8,618 bases of DNA from Bacteroidetes bacterium UBA4408 (GTDB lineage: Bacteria; Bacteroidota; Bacteroidia; UBA4408). The DNA is taken from the NCBI GenBank assembly GCA_002389785.1, contig DGQS01000115.1:1-8618 (forward strand), in the 5' to 3' direction. This document shows positions 1 to 8,267 of the stretch, in pieces (positions within the stretch are counted from its first letter, which is position 1; each line of letters begins with the position of its first letter). The notes under the pieces were generated by a model. That model did not search any database. It saw only the letters and a list, made by a program, of their open reading frames with translations, and was not told the DNA's origin. Made by a program: the position numbers and the translations under genes.

Positions 1-798
1 ATTTTTTATTTAAATGGATTATCGAAACAAGATCAATATGAACTTTTCTCAAAAGGAATAAAAGCAATTAGCGATTTATCCCCTGATTTTTCATTTACAA
101 AGGAACAGAGAATTCAATATGAATGTGCAGTCACCAATCGTATACATGTTGATAAACAACAAATTTTAAAATTTCTTGCAAACTTTAATTACCCTTTAAC
201 CTTTCTTGATTTCGAATTTTTCATGCCGGCAGTCCCAGCTTACGAAAACACATCTCCATACGAACATTTGCCATTTCTTTATTCTATTCACAGCAAAAGT
301 TCGCCTCATTCAACTTGTATGCATCGTTACTTTTTAGCAGAAACCGGTGTACAACCTTTCGAAAGCTTTATTCAGCAATTAATCATTGACACATCGAATG
401 AAGGAGATATTGTTGTTTTTGACCCAACACATGAAAAGCGCATTCTTTCAAAGGCAATGAATTTATTTCCTGAACATAAAAATGCATTGCAAAGAATTGT
501 AAATAGAATCAAAGATTTATCCGAACCATTTCAAAAGAAGCATTTTTATTGTACCCTTATGAAAGGTTCGTATAGTATGAAAGCTCTTTTGCCTGCTGTT
601 GCTCCAGAACTTCATTTTAATCAGCTTGACATTAAAAATGGCATAGCCGCATTAGCTGCGTTCGAAAAGTTACAAGTAGAAACAGATATGTTTAAAGCGC
701 TTGAAACACGCCAAAAATTAATCGAATACTGCAAAATGGACACACTTGGATTAGTGAAAATTTTTGAGGAACTTGAAAAGGCAGTGCTTGTTTCGTGA
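1..798 (+). CDS. DUF2779 domain-containing protein, C-terminal part (5' end outside window)
   Basis: The reading frame is open from base 1 to TGA at 796-798 and gives 265 residues. An ATG at 223 exists but is internal: clear family sequence (FLDFEFF, residues 68-74) lies before it. The pattern matches the DUF2779 family: FLDFE with D70 and E72, then PYEHLPF, an acidic D172 before LSEPF, GSYSMK (189-194), and YCKMD with Y243 and D247. D-x-E near the start and Y-x3-D near the end are the arrangement of DEDDy 3'-5' exonucleases, so a nuclease role is likely but inferred. Full-length relatives, as I remember them, are about twice as long and often carry a Cas4/RecB-like nuclease region upstream, which would lie outside this window. 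The substrate is unknown. The gene is not obviously coupled to the sigma factor gene 352 bp downstream. Confidence 0.8.
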   Translation: MFYLNGLSKQDQYELFSKGIKAISDLSPDFSFTKEQRIQYECAVTNRIHVDKQQILKFLANFNYPLTFLDFEFFMPAVPAYENTSPYEHLPFLYSIHSKSSPHSTCMHRYFLAETGVQPFESFIQQLIIDTSNEGDIVVFDPTHEKRILSKAMNLFPEHKNALQRIVNRIKDLSEPFQKKHFYCTLMKGSYSMKALLPAVAPELHFNQLDIKNGIAALAAFEKLQVETDMFKALETRQKLIEYCKMDTLGLVKIFEELEKAVLVS

Positions 799-803
799 AA
801 CAA
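788..803 (+). repeat. short perfect inverted repeat over the stop codon of the DUF2779 gene
   Basis: TTGTTTC (788-794) and GAAACAA (797-803) are perfect reverse complements separated by 2 nt, and the TGA stop falls inside. No T-run follows, so it is not a convincing intrinsic terminator. It may be chance in AT-rich DNA. Confidence 0.3.
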
Positions 804-1150
804 CCAAGTGCTTATATGAATTGAGGAAATAAAAGAGTTAGCAACAAGTTCATTTAAATTTATTTATAGTTGCTCTTAACATTAAATTGAATTGCGCATT
901 CTTACTAGTAAAATCAAAGTAATTTAATTTGCCGTAGCCTATATTTCTTGCTTTTAAAATTACTGATAAATTTAGGGAGCAAAAGCTTTATCGAAGTAAA
1001 ATTCCATTGATTATTTGATTTTTTAAACTACTGTTTTATCAACTTTCTAGAGCCTTGGTTTACTTTTGCTTTTAATAGCTCTAAAAAAAATTAACTTAGC
1101 TGTAACTTTTACAACTTGGATAGCGTCATACACCCAACTCACAAGTTTTA
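799..1150. other. 352-bp intergenic region without a recognisable gene
   Basis: Very AT-rich, and I found no convincing coding frame on either strand. It contains an imperfect hairpin: AAGAG plus GCAAC (833-845, with a 3-nt bulge TTA) against GTTGCTCTT (869-877), with a 23-nt loop and no T-run. It also contains a possible sigma-A -7 box at 1061-1068. It separates the DUF2779 gene from the sigma/anti-sigma operon and probably holds that operon's promoter. Confidence 0.6.
1061..1068 (+). promoter_or_regulatory. candidate Bacteroidota -7 box for the sigma/anti-sigma operon
   Basis: TACTTTTG fits the Bacteroidota primary-sigma -7 consensus TAnnTTTG exactly and would leave a leader of about 75 nt before the ATG at 1151. 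No clean TTTG -33 element lies at the expected distance; the nearest similar sequence is TGTTTT at 1032-1037. Exact 8-mers of this degenerate form are common in AT-rich DNA, so this is only a candidate. Confidence 0.3.
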
Positions 1151-1636
1151 ATGACTATTGCTGAATTTAACAATTGTGTAGATTTATATGCCGATAAGCT
1201 TTACCGCTTTATACTAAAAAATGTAAGGGATAAAGACAAAGCAAAGGATATTGTGCAAGATACTTTTGAGAAAGTGTGGCTCAAAGTATCAGAAGTCTCG
1301 AGCAGTAATGCTAAATCCTACATGTTTACTGCCGGCTATCGAACCATGATCGACCATTTACGTCGCGATAATAAGCAAAGTCCCTTGGAAGATAAACTAC
1401 AGGCAATACCTGCTAGTTCCTCGTCTTATTCTGACTTAAAAGAAGTTTTAAACGAGGCCTTATCACATTTGCCCGAAGTTCAACGCTCGGTAATTTTATT
1501 GCGCGATTATGAAGGATATAATTATTTAGAAATTGGAGAAATTACCGGATTGTCTGAAAGTCAGGTAAAAGTATATATATATAGAGCTAGATTGTTTTTA
1601 AAAGAATACATAGGAAGTGTAAATGCAGTGATTTAG
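1151..1636 (+). CDS. ECF-type RNA polymerase sigma-70 factor
   Basis: This 161-residue protein has the two-domain layout of extracytoplasmic-function sigma factors, which direct RNA polymerase to a dedicated promoter set. Region 2 covers about residues 10-72: AKDIVQDTFEKVW (31-43) is the region 2.2 core-binding helix and YRTMIDHLRR (63-72) is the region 2.3/2.4 segment that melts and reads the -10 element. A short linker follows. Region 4 covers about 98-153: LSHLPEVQRSVILLRDYEGY (104-123), then a helix-turn-helix with LEIGEITGLSESQVKVYIYRAR (126-147, from L126 to R147) for -35 recognition. The length is normal for an ECF factor. The ATG at 1151 has no Shine-Dalgarno sequence, as is usual in this phylum. 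The stop lies 4 nt before the next start, so the two genes are almost certainly one operon and the next product is the likely regulator. The stimulus and target genes cannot be read from the sequence. Confidence 0.95.
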   Translation: MTIAEFNNCVDLYADKLYRFILKNVRDKDKAKDIVQDTFEKVWLKVSEVSSSNAKSYMFTAGYRTMIDHLRRDNKQSPLEDKLQAIPASSSSYSDLKEVLNEALSHLPEVQRSVILLRDYEGYNYLEIGEITGLSESQVKVYIYRARLFLKEYIGSVNAVI

Positions 1637-1640
1637 TAAA

Positions 1641-2717
1641 ATGCAGATTGACAGAACAAATTACGAAGTGTTTTTAATTGATTATTTCGACCAAAAATTA
1701 GCACCGGTTGAAGTAGCTGAATTATTGCTTTTTTTAGAACAAAATCCTGACATTAAAACAGAATTTGAAATACTTTCTGAAAGTTTAGTCATTAAAGCTG
1801 AAACCTTTGTTTATCCTTATAAAGAGCAATTGAAGCAGCCTATTAATTCTGTTATACAACCAGCCATATACGATCAAAACTTACTGCTCGATTTAATTGA
1901 AAATAACATTTCAAAAAGTGACGCATCCATTGTTGAAGCAAAACTTAGAACGGATGCTGCTTTTAACAATGAATTAAATTTGTTTAAGCAAACGATACTT
2001 CAACCTGAGACTTACTTGGTATATCCTGAAAAGCATAAGCTTAAGAAGTCAAATAAGGTATTATCAATGGTGTATTACAGCATCAGTTCAGCAGCTGCCG
2101 TATTGATTTTCTTTTTCGCGATTTCATTTTTTAGTCAAAAAGTTCAGCCGAACCTTCGCACTCAAAGCATCACACCAAATTCTTTACCTGCAGGTTTGAA
2201 ACAAAAAATAGCCAAACAAGATCCGGTGATCATAAGTAATTCAACCAAACAAGCATCAATTTTTGAAGCACCTAAAAATTCTAAGAATAAACTAAAAACC
2301 ATACCTAATGAGCGTCTTGCAGAAATTGAACTTCAACCCATTAGTGTATATAAGATAGATCAAGTCCAACTTAATGCTCTTCCAATTGTGGTGAATACCG
2401 TAATTGAACAGGTTGTACCTCCATCAGTAAATATAGCGCAGTTAGAATTCGAAGAAAGAAATTATTTGAGTGTAAACGAGCTACTTAGAGCTAAAATTAA
2501 AAAATTTACAAGAAGCGATGCATCCAATCAATCTATTGAAAATTCCGATAAACCAAGTGGCAAAATATCAAAATGGGATATTGCAGCTATGGGTGCTAAA
2601 GTCCTTGGCAAACTTTCAGGAAATTCAATAAAAGTTAAAAACAACTACAACGAACAAGGTCAATTGAAACAATTTGCCATTATTAGTAAAGACTTTGAAT
2701 TTTCAAAAAGTAGATAA
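1641..2717 (+). CDS. probable single-pass membrane anti-sigma-like protein with duplicated N-terminal module
   Basis: This 358-residue protein begins 4 nt after the sigma factor stop, the usual place for an anti-sigma factor. Residues 1-135 are soluble and lie before one hydrophobic segment (about 141-165, with AAAVLIFFFAISFF); residues 166-358 would then be periplasmic. The N-terminal part contains two related units: about 7-66 (FLIDYFDQKLAP, then FVYPYKEQLK) and about 77-136 (LLLDLIENNISK, then LVYPEKHKLK). The opening resembles the helical fold of zinc-binding anti-sigma domains, but the HxxxCxxC ligands are absent. The C-terminal tail (from about KWDIAAMGAK, continuing to FEFSKSR at the end) is better ordered in appearance than the low-complexity stretch before it. 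Binding to the upstream sigma factor is inferred from operon position and topology; no direct family match is claimed. Confidence 0.7.
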   Translation: MQIDRTNYEVFLIDYFDQKLAPVEVAELLLFLEQNPDIKTEFEILSESLVIKAETFVYPYKEQLKQPINSVIQPAIYDQNLLLDLIENNISKSDASIVEAKLRTDAAFNNELNLFKQTILQPETYLVYPEKHKLKKSNKVLSMVYYSISSAAAVLIFFFAISFFSQKVQPNLRTQSITPNSLPAGLKQKIAKQDPVIISNSTKQASIFEAPKNSKNKLKTIPNERLAEIELQPISVYKIDQVQLNALPIVVNTVIEQVVPPSVNIAQLEFEERNYLSVNELLRAKIKKFTRSDASNQSIENSDKPSGKISKWDIAAMGAKVLGKLSGNSIKVKNNYNEQGQLKQFAIISKDFEFSKSR

Positions 2718-2970
2718 TCGCTAGATTTTTTTTGCGAAATTGGCTGTAAAATATTTGCTACAATAAGTTCATTTTCATAGCCCAACACCTTATTTCTACC
2801 ATTTGTCGAATTGCTGAAAAAAAATAGTAACTATTCTCTTTTTCACTTATTTATTGATTATTTTTACGCTGCTAATTAAAATAACCTTTTTGTATTTTAT
2901 TACGTTTCAATTTACTAGTAAATGTTACAATCGAAAGGGGATTTATATCAGTGTATTAATTCTCACACCT
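2718..2970. other. 253-bp intergenic region upstream of the large secreted protein
   Basis: AT-rich and non-coding. The frame of the downstream gene stays open back to a TTG at 2854, but the translated upstream part does not look like protein sequence to keep, because a proper signal peptide begins at 2971. TACGTTTC (2901-2908) matches TAnnTTTG at all but the last base and could be a -7 box, with no clear -33 partner. No terminator with a T-run is visible after the anti-sigma gene. Confidence 0.4.
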
Positions 2971-4524
2971 ATGAAAAAAAACTTACTCGCCTTAGCAATT
3001 TTGCTCCTTAGCGGAACTTCCGTTTTAAGGGCGCAACTTATTTACACAGTTACTCCAACAACGGGTACGATGGTAAACTTGAGTTCCCCAACTACTATTA
3101 TGAATGGGGGTAATGATGACTATGGAAGTTGCGAAACGGCCATAGGTTTTACCTTTCTTTTTGGAGGATCTCCTTATACTACCTTTAATGCCAACTGCGA
3201 TGGTTTTATGACATTGGGAACCGGAACAGTTGTAGGCACAACCGTAACAGTTAATTCGATGTTGAAGCAAGGTGCCGGAGTTTTAGGACCACCTACTATT
3301 CCTAGTGCTTGTAGCCCTGCGCCGGGTGTTGGAGCTGCCAACGTAGCGCCAATTTGTAATTGCAATAATGGTAGTGCCGGTTTACCAAGTATGTACATCA
3401 ACAACATGACTACTACACAGTATTTACCGATGATTGCTCCACTTTGGGACGATTGGGTTACCAATTCAGCAAGTGGGAAAATCAATATTGAACGAAGTGG
3501 TACAGCACCTAATCGTAAAATTGTGATAGAATGGTTGAATCTTGCTCGCTGGCCCAATTACAATACGGCTGCATATTCCATGCAAGTTACTTTATATGAA
3601 ACCAGTAACCGTATTGACATGATTTATCGTTTTGAAGGGGTAACACAAACAGTTGCAGCTTCTATTGGAGTTCGAACTTCCTGCGTTGGTGATCAATATT
3701 TTTTAAGTACGGCAACAGCGGTTGATAATGTTAGCAACCCAAGCCGAACTACCGAAAACCGTAATTGCGTATTTCCGGGAAGTGGTACCTTGTATCGCTG
3801 GACACCACCACCAGCTGTTGTAGCTCCAACAAACGACTTATTGTGTAATACAGGAGCTGGGGGAACTGTTGGAGGACCTTGTTTTGCGCGTCCATTAGCA
3901 TATGATGTTTCATGTAATGCCTTTAGTACTACTATTTTTGGTACTACCTCATCGACCGCATTAGCGGATGCAGTTTTTACAAATAGTTGTGCAAATACAA
4001 CTCAAAACGATATTTGGTTTTATGTAGATGTACCAGTAGGAAGCACTACGATGGTAGTTTCAACCGACAATAGTCCGCCTGCAACTTGTGGAAATACCGG
4101 AGGTGTTCAATTTGAAGTCTACTCAACTACTATTGTTTCCGGATCACCGAATACATGCCCTGGTAATTTAGGTGTACCCATAATTTGTTCGGATAATGGC
4201 GGTGTATTGAATGCAAATAATTCAACTACTGCAACTTTTGCAGTTACAGCTAATAGAAGATACTTTATACGCGTTGAAGGAGATGCAGCATTAACTCCTG
4301 ATTTTCAAATTTGTGTGAAGGATAAATTTAACGACGAACCATGTACTGCCGCAACATTAACTGTTGGTGCCAGTTGTGTGCCTTTTTCGGCAACTACGGT
4401 AGGAGCTACCCCATCAAAATGTTTTTCCGGTGGAGTCGGAAGTGTGAGTACAGCTGCTAATCAGTATCAAACAGTTACCCCTGTAGCTGATTGTCAGGTA
4501 TACCAATCTGCTGCTGGAGCTACC

Positions 4525-4710
4525 AACGTAACCAATACAATTACAGTAACTTCAACTACCGGTTTAGTTGTAGGTCAAACCGTACGTGTTGCAGCCGGTA
4601 CCGGAGCCTTTCCTACAGGAACTACAGTAGCATCCATTGTGAATGCAACTACATTTACGACGAACTTTGCACCCACCATCGCCTTAGCGGGAGGTGCAGT
4701 TATTATTGCC
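4525..4710 (+). other. inserted Gly/Thr-rich beta module, copy 1 (within the large secreted protein)
   Basis: Residues about 519-580. The core reads TTGLVVGQTVRVAAGTGAFP, then TGTTVASIVNATTFTT. This is the GLxVGxxVxGxGxPxGTTVxxI pattern seen in many phage structural and bacterial surface proteins (from memory). It lies between the opening of pre-peptidase-like unit 2 and its LNDVWF strand, so it looks like an insertion into that fold. Confidence 0.5.
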
Positions 4711-5280
4711 GGTACCTCCGGACTAAACGATGTTTGGTTTAAATTTGTGGCAGTAGCAGGAAAGGATTATGTGATTGATAGTTATGCCGGTACCTTGTTA
4801 GATGGTGCGATGTCGCTTTATACTGGCCCTGTAACACCAACCTGTCCATTGCCTACTGCGATTATGGCTACCGGTACTGCTACTACCGCATTTAAAAATT
4901 TTAGTGCCTCTTTACCTGCCATAGGTGATAAGGTTCCTGCTGCCTATCCGGGAGCTGATGCAATGCCACGTATCGTTACCTCCGGATTACCTGCAGGTAC
5001 CTATTACATTCGTTTCTGGAAAGGTGCTACAGCTGCCTCTGAAGGCTCATTTAGTATTTGTATTTATGAAAAGCCGGTTTGTGGGGTAATTGTACCCAGC
5101 AAAGTGGGTTGCCCTACACCTCCGGCATATATTGATAATACAAATGGTAATTACAACGGTACCATTTGTTCAACCTCCGATCCTATAGGTTTGTGTGGTG
5201 AAAAAATTCCAACGATTGGTACCCAATTTGCTCCGCTTTGCGGCGATAATTTTAATGTAAGCAAGTACTTAGGAGTTGTT

Positions 5281-5508
5281 ACCAATACTAGTTCAACCGG
5301 TACAACAATAAACATGCTGGCCGGCGGAACAACCGATGGATTAATGGTGGGTACATTATTGGATCAAACAATTATAGGAAGCGCAAATACTTTCCCTGCA
5401 GGAACCACCATTACTGCGATAAATTCAACTACTCAGTTTACTGTGTCTGCAGCACCAACACCTGCTAACTATGTAAACCTTTCGATTACGTTAAACGTTG
5501 CTCCTGTT
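5281..5508 (+). other. inserted Gly/Thr-rich beta module, copy 2 (within the large secreted protein)
   Basis: Residues about 771-846. The core reads GLMVGTLLDQTIIGSANTFP, then AGTTITAINSTTQFTVSAAP. It aligns with copy 1 through GLxVG, FPxGTTxxxI and N-x-TTxFT, with a longer middle. Again it sits just before a domain restart (NQFCTTAALP), as copy 1 does. Confidence 0.5.
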
Positions 5509-6408
5509 GGTGAAACACCACTTAATAATCAATTTTGCACCACTGCAGCACTTCCAAATACCAACATGATTTTGCGCCCAATTTTTTACCGTATTTTTCC
5601 GACCGCGAGCGGTTCTCTTCAAATGGATTTTGACAATATCCTAACTGCGCGTAATCAAGGAATTAGAGTTGCAATGTACACTTTATCACCGGTTCCTACC
5701 TTACCTGCACACAGTTGCGCAGGAGCAACTTGGACTTTGGTACCGGCTGATTTTATTAGTAATATTTTTGGTACTGCAGGTGTAGGTGTAAATCGTTATT
5801 GCAATAGCATTAGTTCATTAGCTGCCGGGGTTACGGGAAACACTAATACCGCTAAATTTACCATGCGATGGAACTCGGTTGTTGCAGGTACTACTTATTT
5901 TTTAATGGTTGATGGTTCAGGTCCTCAATCACAAGCTGATAGAGCATTCTTTAGTTTAACTTTATCAGGTACTGCTGTTAATGCCAATGGGGTATTAGCT
6001 GTTAAATTACTTAACTTCGAAGGTAAAAACAGTGATGGTGTAAATACTTTGAATTGGTTCACTGCTAGTGAGCAAGACAACGAATATTTTGATTTACAAC
6101 GTTCAAAAGATGGAGAGAATTTTGAATCTATTGCGAAAATTAATGGACAAGGTAATAGTTCTGTTTTGGTGAAATATGAATCGATAGATGCGAAACCTTT
6201 TGCCGGAATTAATTACTATCGACTTAGAAGTGTGGATAAACAAGGAGTAGGTTCTTACTCTGAAATCATTACAGTGTATTCTCCAACAGGTAAACGAATC
6301 GAATTTGAAGGAGTTCATCCAAATCCTACTAACGGAAATATTTATGCCGACTTTTATGTTACCGAACCCGGTATTGTAGAAGTTGAGGTACGAGACATAT
6401 CCGGGCAT

Positions 6409-6411
6409 TAG
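6409..6411 (+). other. in-frame TAG inside the T9SS sorting domain
   Basis: The codon follows VRDISGH and is followed in the same frame by VKNYNATVAPGKN. In intact sorting domains this is the middle of a beta strand (pattern D-x-x-G-x-x-V). CAT CAG GTT to CAT TAG GTT is a one-base change that would explain it. Confidence 0.85.
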
Positions 6412-6573
6412 GTTAAAAATTACAATGCAACCGTTGCTCCAGGTAAAAATAGTTTAGAATCTGATACCCGTGAATTGGAAAGCGGCTTGTACTTTATTAC
6501 AATTCGTGATAAGCAATCCGGTGAAAAGTATACAGCACGTTTTGTGCGTGAGTAAATAATAGTTTTAATGAAG

Positions 6574-6607
6574 AAGACCTGTTCAGTTTATGAACAGGTC
6601 TTTTTTT
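6574..6607 (+). terminator. rho-independent terminator after the large secreted protein
   Basis: AAGACCTGTTCA (6574-6585) pairs perfectly with TGAACAGGTCTT (6591-6602) around the loop GTTTA, and a run of seven T (6601-6607) follows. It starts 19 nt after the TAA at 6555 and not directly after the internal TAG, which supports 6555 as the original gene end. Confidence 0.92.
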
Positions 6608-6735
6608 ATTCTTTTTTAAATAGTATAAATTATGGTAGAAATAATAACTAAATTTGAAAAAAATTCGTTCAACTACTGTTAAGCAGTATAGTAAAATAAA
6701 CTGTATAAGTGTAGTGATTGACTTTGTTTACATGT

Positions 6736-6764
6736 TTTGCTGAATCATATTAAAACTAAGTTTT
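6736..6764 (+). promoter_or_regulatory. candidate Bacteroidota promoter for the GEVED-domain protein gene
   Basis: TTTG (6736-6739) and TAAGTTTT (6757-6764) are 17 nt apart, within the range reported for TTTG/TAnnTTTG promoters; the -7 box differs from consensus only at its last base. It would give a leader of about 40 nt before the ATG at 6811. A perfect TAAATTTG also occurs at 6649-6656, but lacks a -33 element at the right distance. Confidence 0.35.
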
Positions 6765-6810
6765 AAAAATAATCGTTGAGATAGCTCATTTAAACCAAAA
6801 TTGAACCCAT

Positions 6811-8136
6811 ATGAAACAAAAATTTACACCATTAGTAGTTAGATTAATTTTAGTAGCAAGCCTTGGATTAGTTAATTTAAGTTTTGCACAATATTGCATG
6901 CCCACCGGTACAGGCGCTTTGTATACTAACAGTTGTAATGTTGGATCGAATAATTACATTAAAAATGTAACACTAGTTGGTACCAGTTTAAATAACACAA
7001 CTGGTTGTAGTGCAAATGTTCCCGGAACCAATGCATGTAACATTTATCCTGCATCGGGAAGTACCACTGCTACGTTGCAACAAGGAGTTACGTATAATTT
7101 AAGTGTTACCACATCAAATGACGCTATTGTTTCGGTTTGGATTGATTATAACCATAATAATACATTTGATCCTGCTGAGTGGACGCAGGTAGCATTTTCG
7201 ACTCCTACCAATGTTGCAGCAATTGTTCCTATTACTATTCCGTTTACAGCACTAACCGGTACTACCGGTTTGAGAGTTCGTATTCGTGATGATGGTTTAA
7301 CGAATGGAGATACTGATGCTTGCACACCCGGTTGGTTATCTGGTGAGTTAGAGCAATACACCGTTACAATAAACGCTGCCCCTCCATGCAATGCGCTTCC
7401 AATTGCAGGAACAACTACTAGTACTCGAGATACCGTATGCCCAACTACTCAATTTACGCTAAGTTTGCAAGGGGCCGATATCGCACAGGGATTAAGTCAA
7501 CAGTGGCAGTGGTCGCTGAATGGAACTTCTTGGAATAATTTTTCAGGAGCAAATGCTACTACACTTACCACAACACAATATCAAAATACCTATTACAAAT
7601 GTCAGGTAACTTGTAATTCATCCTCTAGCACATCAGCTCCAATATTAGTTACTATGCGTCAGCCTACATACTATAATAATTGGGGAGTTGGCCAGCTTTT
7701 TAGTGAAGGTTTTGAGTCATGGGTAGATGCTTGCGATGATAACGATGTTCCTTCTTTGTATTGGTTGAATACCCCAATAAATGGGAACGAATCATGGCGC
7801 AAACAAAGTGAAGGTTTTACCCATGGACAATGGAGTTTTCCTAATGGAGGTTTTACATTAGTTCCTCATACAGGAGGAGGTGCTGCCGATTTTCATTCAT
7901 TTTCAGGTAATGGTTTACCTGGGACGCTCGATTTATTTTTAAATTGTACTAATTTTTCTAGTTTGAATTTATCTTTCTGGTATTTCAAAAATCAGAATGG
8001 ATTCGATAAATTTGAAGTGTATCTTTCTCGCAATGGTGGATTCAGTTACGATGATACACTGATAACTTTGCGAAATAGTGTAGCCGGCCAATTTGGCCCT
8101 GTATGGATCAATCATTTGCTTCAAAATATTCCGGTA
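6811..8136 (+). CDS. secreted GEVED / Ig-like / jelly-roll surface protein, 3' end lost at the junction
   Basis: About 442 native residues remain. The open frame formally continues to TAG at 8158-8160, but its last residues (GSSENS) are an antisense reading of the foreign DNA. Residues 1-26 (MKQKFTPLVVRL, ending LSFA, then Q) are a signal peptide. Residues about 90-188 form a GEVED domain: VWIDYNHNNTFDPAEW (109-124), LRVRIRDDG (154-162) and GELEQYTV (178-185), the last being the GEVEDY-like signature with E-Q for E-D. Residues about 192-282 are Ig-like (QWQWSLNGTSW, YYKCQVTC). Residues about 297-440 (FSEGFESW, LNLSFWYFKNQNGFDKFEVY) resemble MAM or cleaved-adhesin jelly-roll domains. A T9SS sorting domain would be expected further downstream but is missing here. 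Probably a surface protein or the N-terminal part of a larger adhesin or hydrolase; no catalytic site was seen. There is no Shine-Dalgarno sequence. Confidence 0.8.
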
Positions 8137-8145
8137 AAGGGGTCA
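8127..8145. other. abrupt junction between two unrelated genomes
   Basis: Left of this point the plus strand codes in an AT-rich Bacteroidota gene; right of it the minus strand codes in DNA of about 60% GC. Both frames can be read through roughly 8130-8141, so the exact point is uncertain by about 10-15 bases. No inverted repeats, target duplication, tRNA or integrase lies beside it. Confidence 0.8.
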
Positions 8146-8267
8146 TCCGAGAACTCGTAGCCGTAACCCTCGTCCTTTTTCTTATCTTGGGCGAAAGCGA
8201 TTGAGCTTACGAGAACCACGGCTAGCGCCGTGACGAGACCAGCACCCCATCGGGTTGACCTACGCAT
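8133..8267 (-). CDS. exported protein, N-terminal 45 residues (3' end lost at the junction)
   Basis: Read on the minus strand from ATG at 8267-8265, this starts with MRRSTRWGAGLVTALAVVL, then VSSIAFA and Q: a clear signal peptide with cleavage near residue 26. The mature part begins QDKKKDEGYGYEFSDDPF. The start is supported by GGAGG 6 nt upstream and by an 8-nt overlap with the stop of the preceding gene. The frame continues past the junction for only three codons before TGA at 8121-8123, so the true end is missing. An exported N-terminus with a KKKDEGYGYEF-SDDP stretch reminds me of hypothetical proteins in myxobacteria, but that is memory, not a search. Its function is unknown. Confidence 0.65.

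Larger units (their letters stand above)
2971..6555 (+). pseudogene. giant T9SS-secreted surface protein interrupted by an in-frame TAG in its sorting domain
   Basis: The start at 2971 was chosen because MKKNLLALAILLLSGTSVLRA followed by Q is a complete signal peptide; the TTG at 2854 would bury it. Reading stops at TAG 6409-6411 after 1146 residues, but the same frame continues for 47 sense codons to TAA at 6553-6555 (1194 residues if read through). Domains: an N-terminal beta-rich domain (about 22-275, with APLWDDW and IVIEWLNLARW); pre-peptidase-like unit 1 (about 286-451, with NDIWFYVDV and YFIRVEG); unit 2 (about 452-700, with LNDVWFKFVAV and YYIRFWKG), holding an inserted Gly/Thr module; a third beta region (about 703-1008) with a second such module; an FN3-like domain typical before sorting tails (about 1009-1105, with TLNWFTASEQDNEYFDLQRS); and a T9SS type A domain from about 1112 (GVHPNPTNG), split by the stop. 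Without its last 47 residues (GLYFITI and the C-terminal strand) the product should not be exported by T9SS. The role is probably adhesion or surface structure; no catalytic motif was seen. Confidence 0.8.

Noticed and set aside
2854..2970. N-terminal extension of the large secreted protein from a TTG codon
   Set aside because: The extension would place 39 residues before a complete signal peptide that begins at the ATG at 2971, and TTG starts are rare here.
3174..3557. Minus-strand frame of 127 residues inside the large secreted protein gene
   Set aside because: It is a by-product of the long plus-strand coding region, with no start context and no recognisable domain.
6409..6411. Genome-wide reassignment of TAG to an amino acid
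   Set aside because: The sigma factor gene ends with TAG at 1634-1636 right before its operon partner, so TAG works as a stop in this genome.
8137..8160. Natural C-terminus of the GEVED-domain protein at TAG 8158-8160
   Set aside because: The last residues are an antisense reading of the foreign minus-strand gene, and the jelly-roll domain and expected sorting domain are unfinished.
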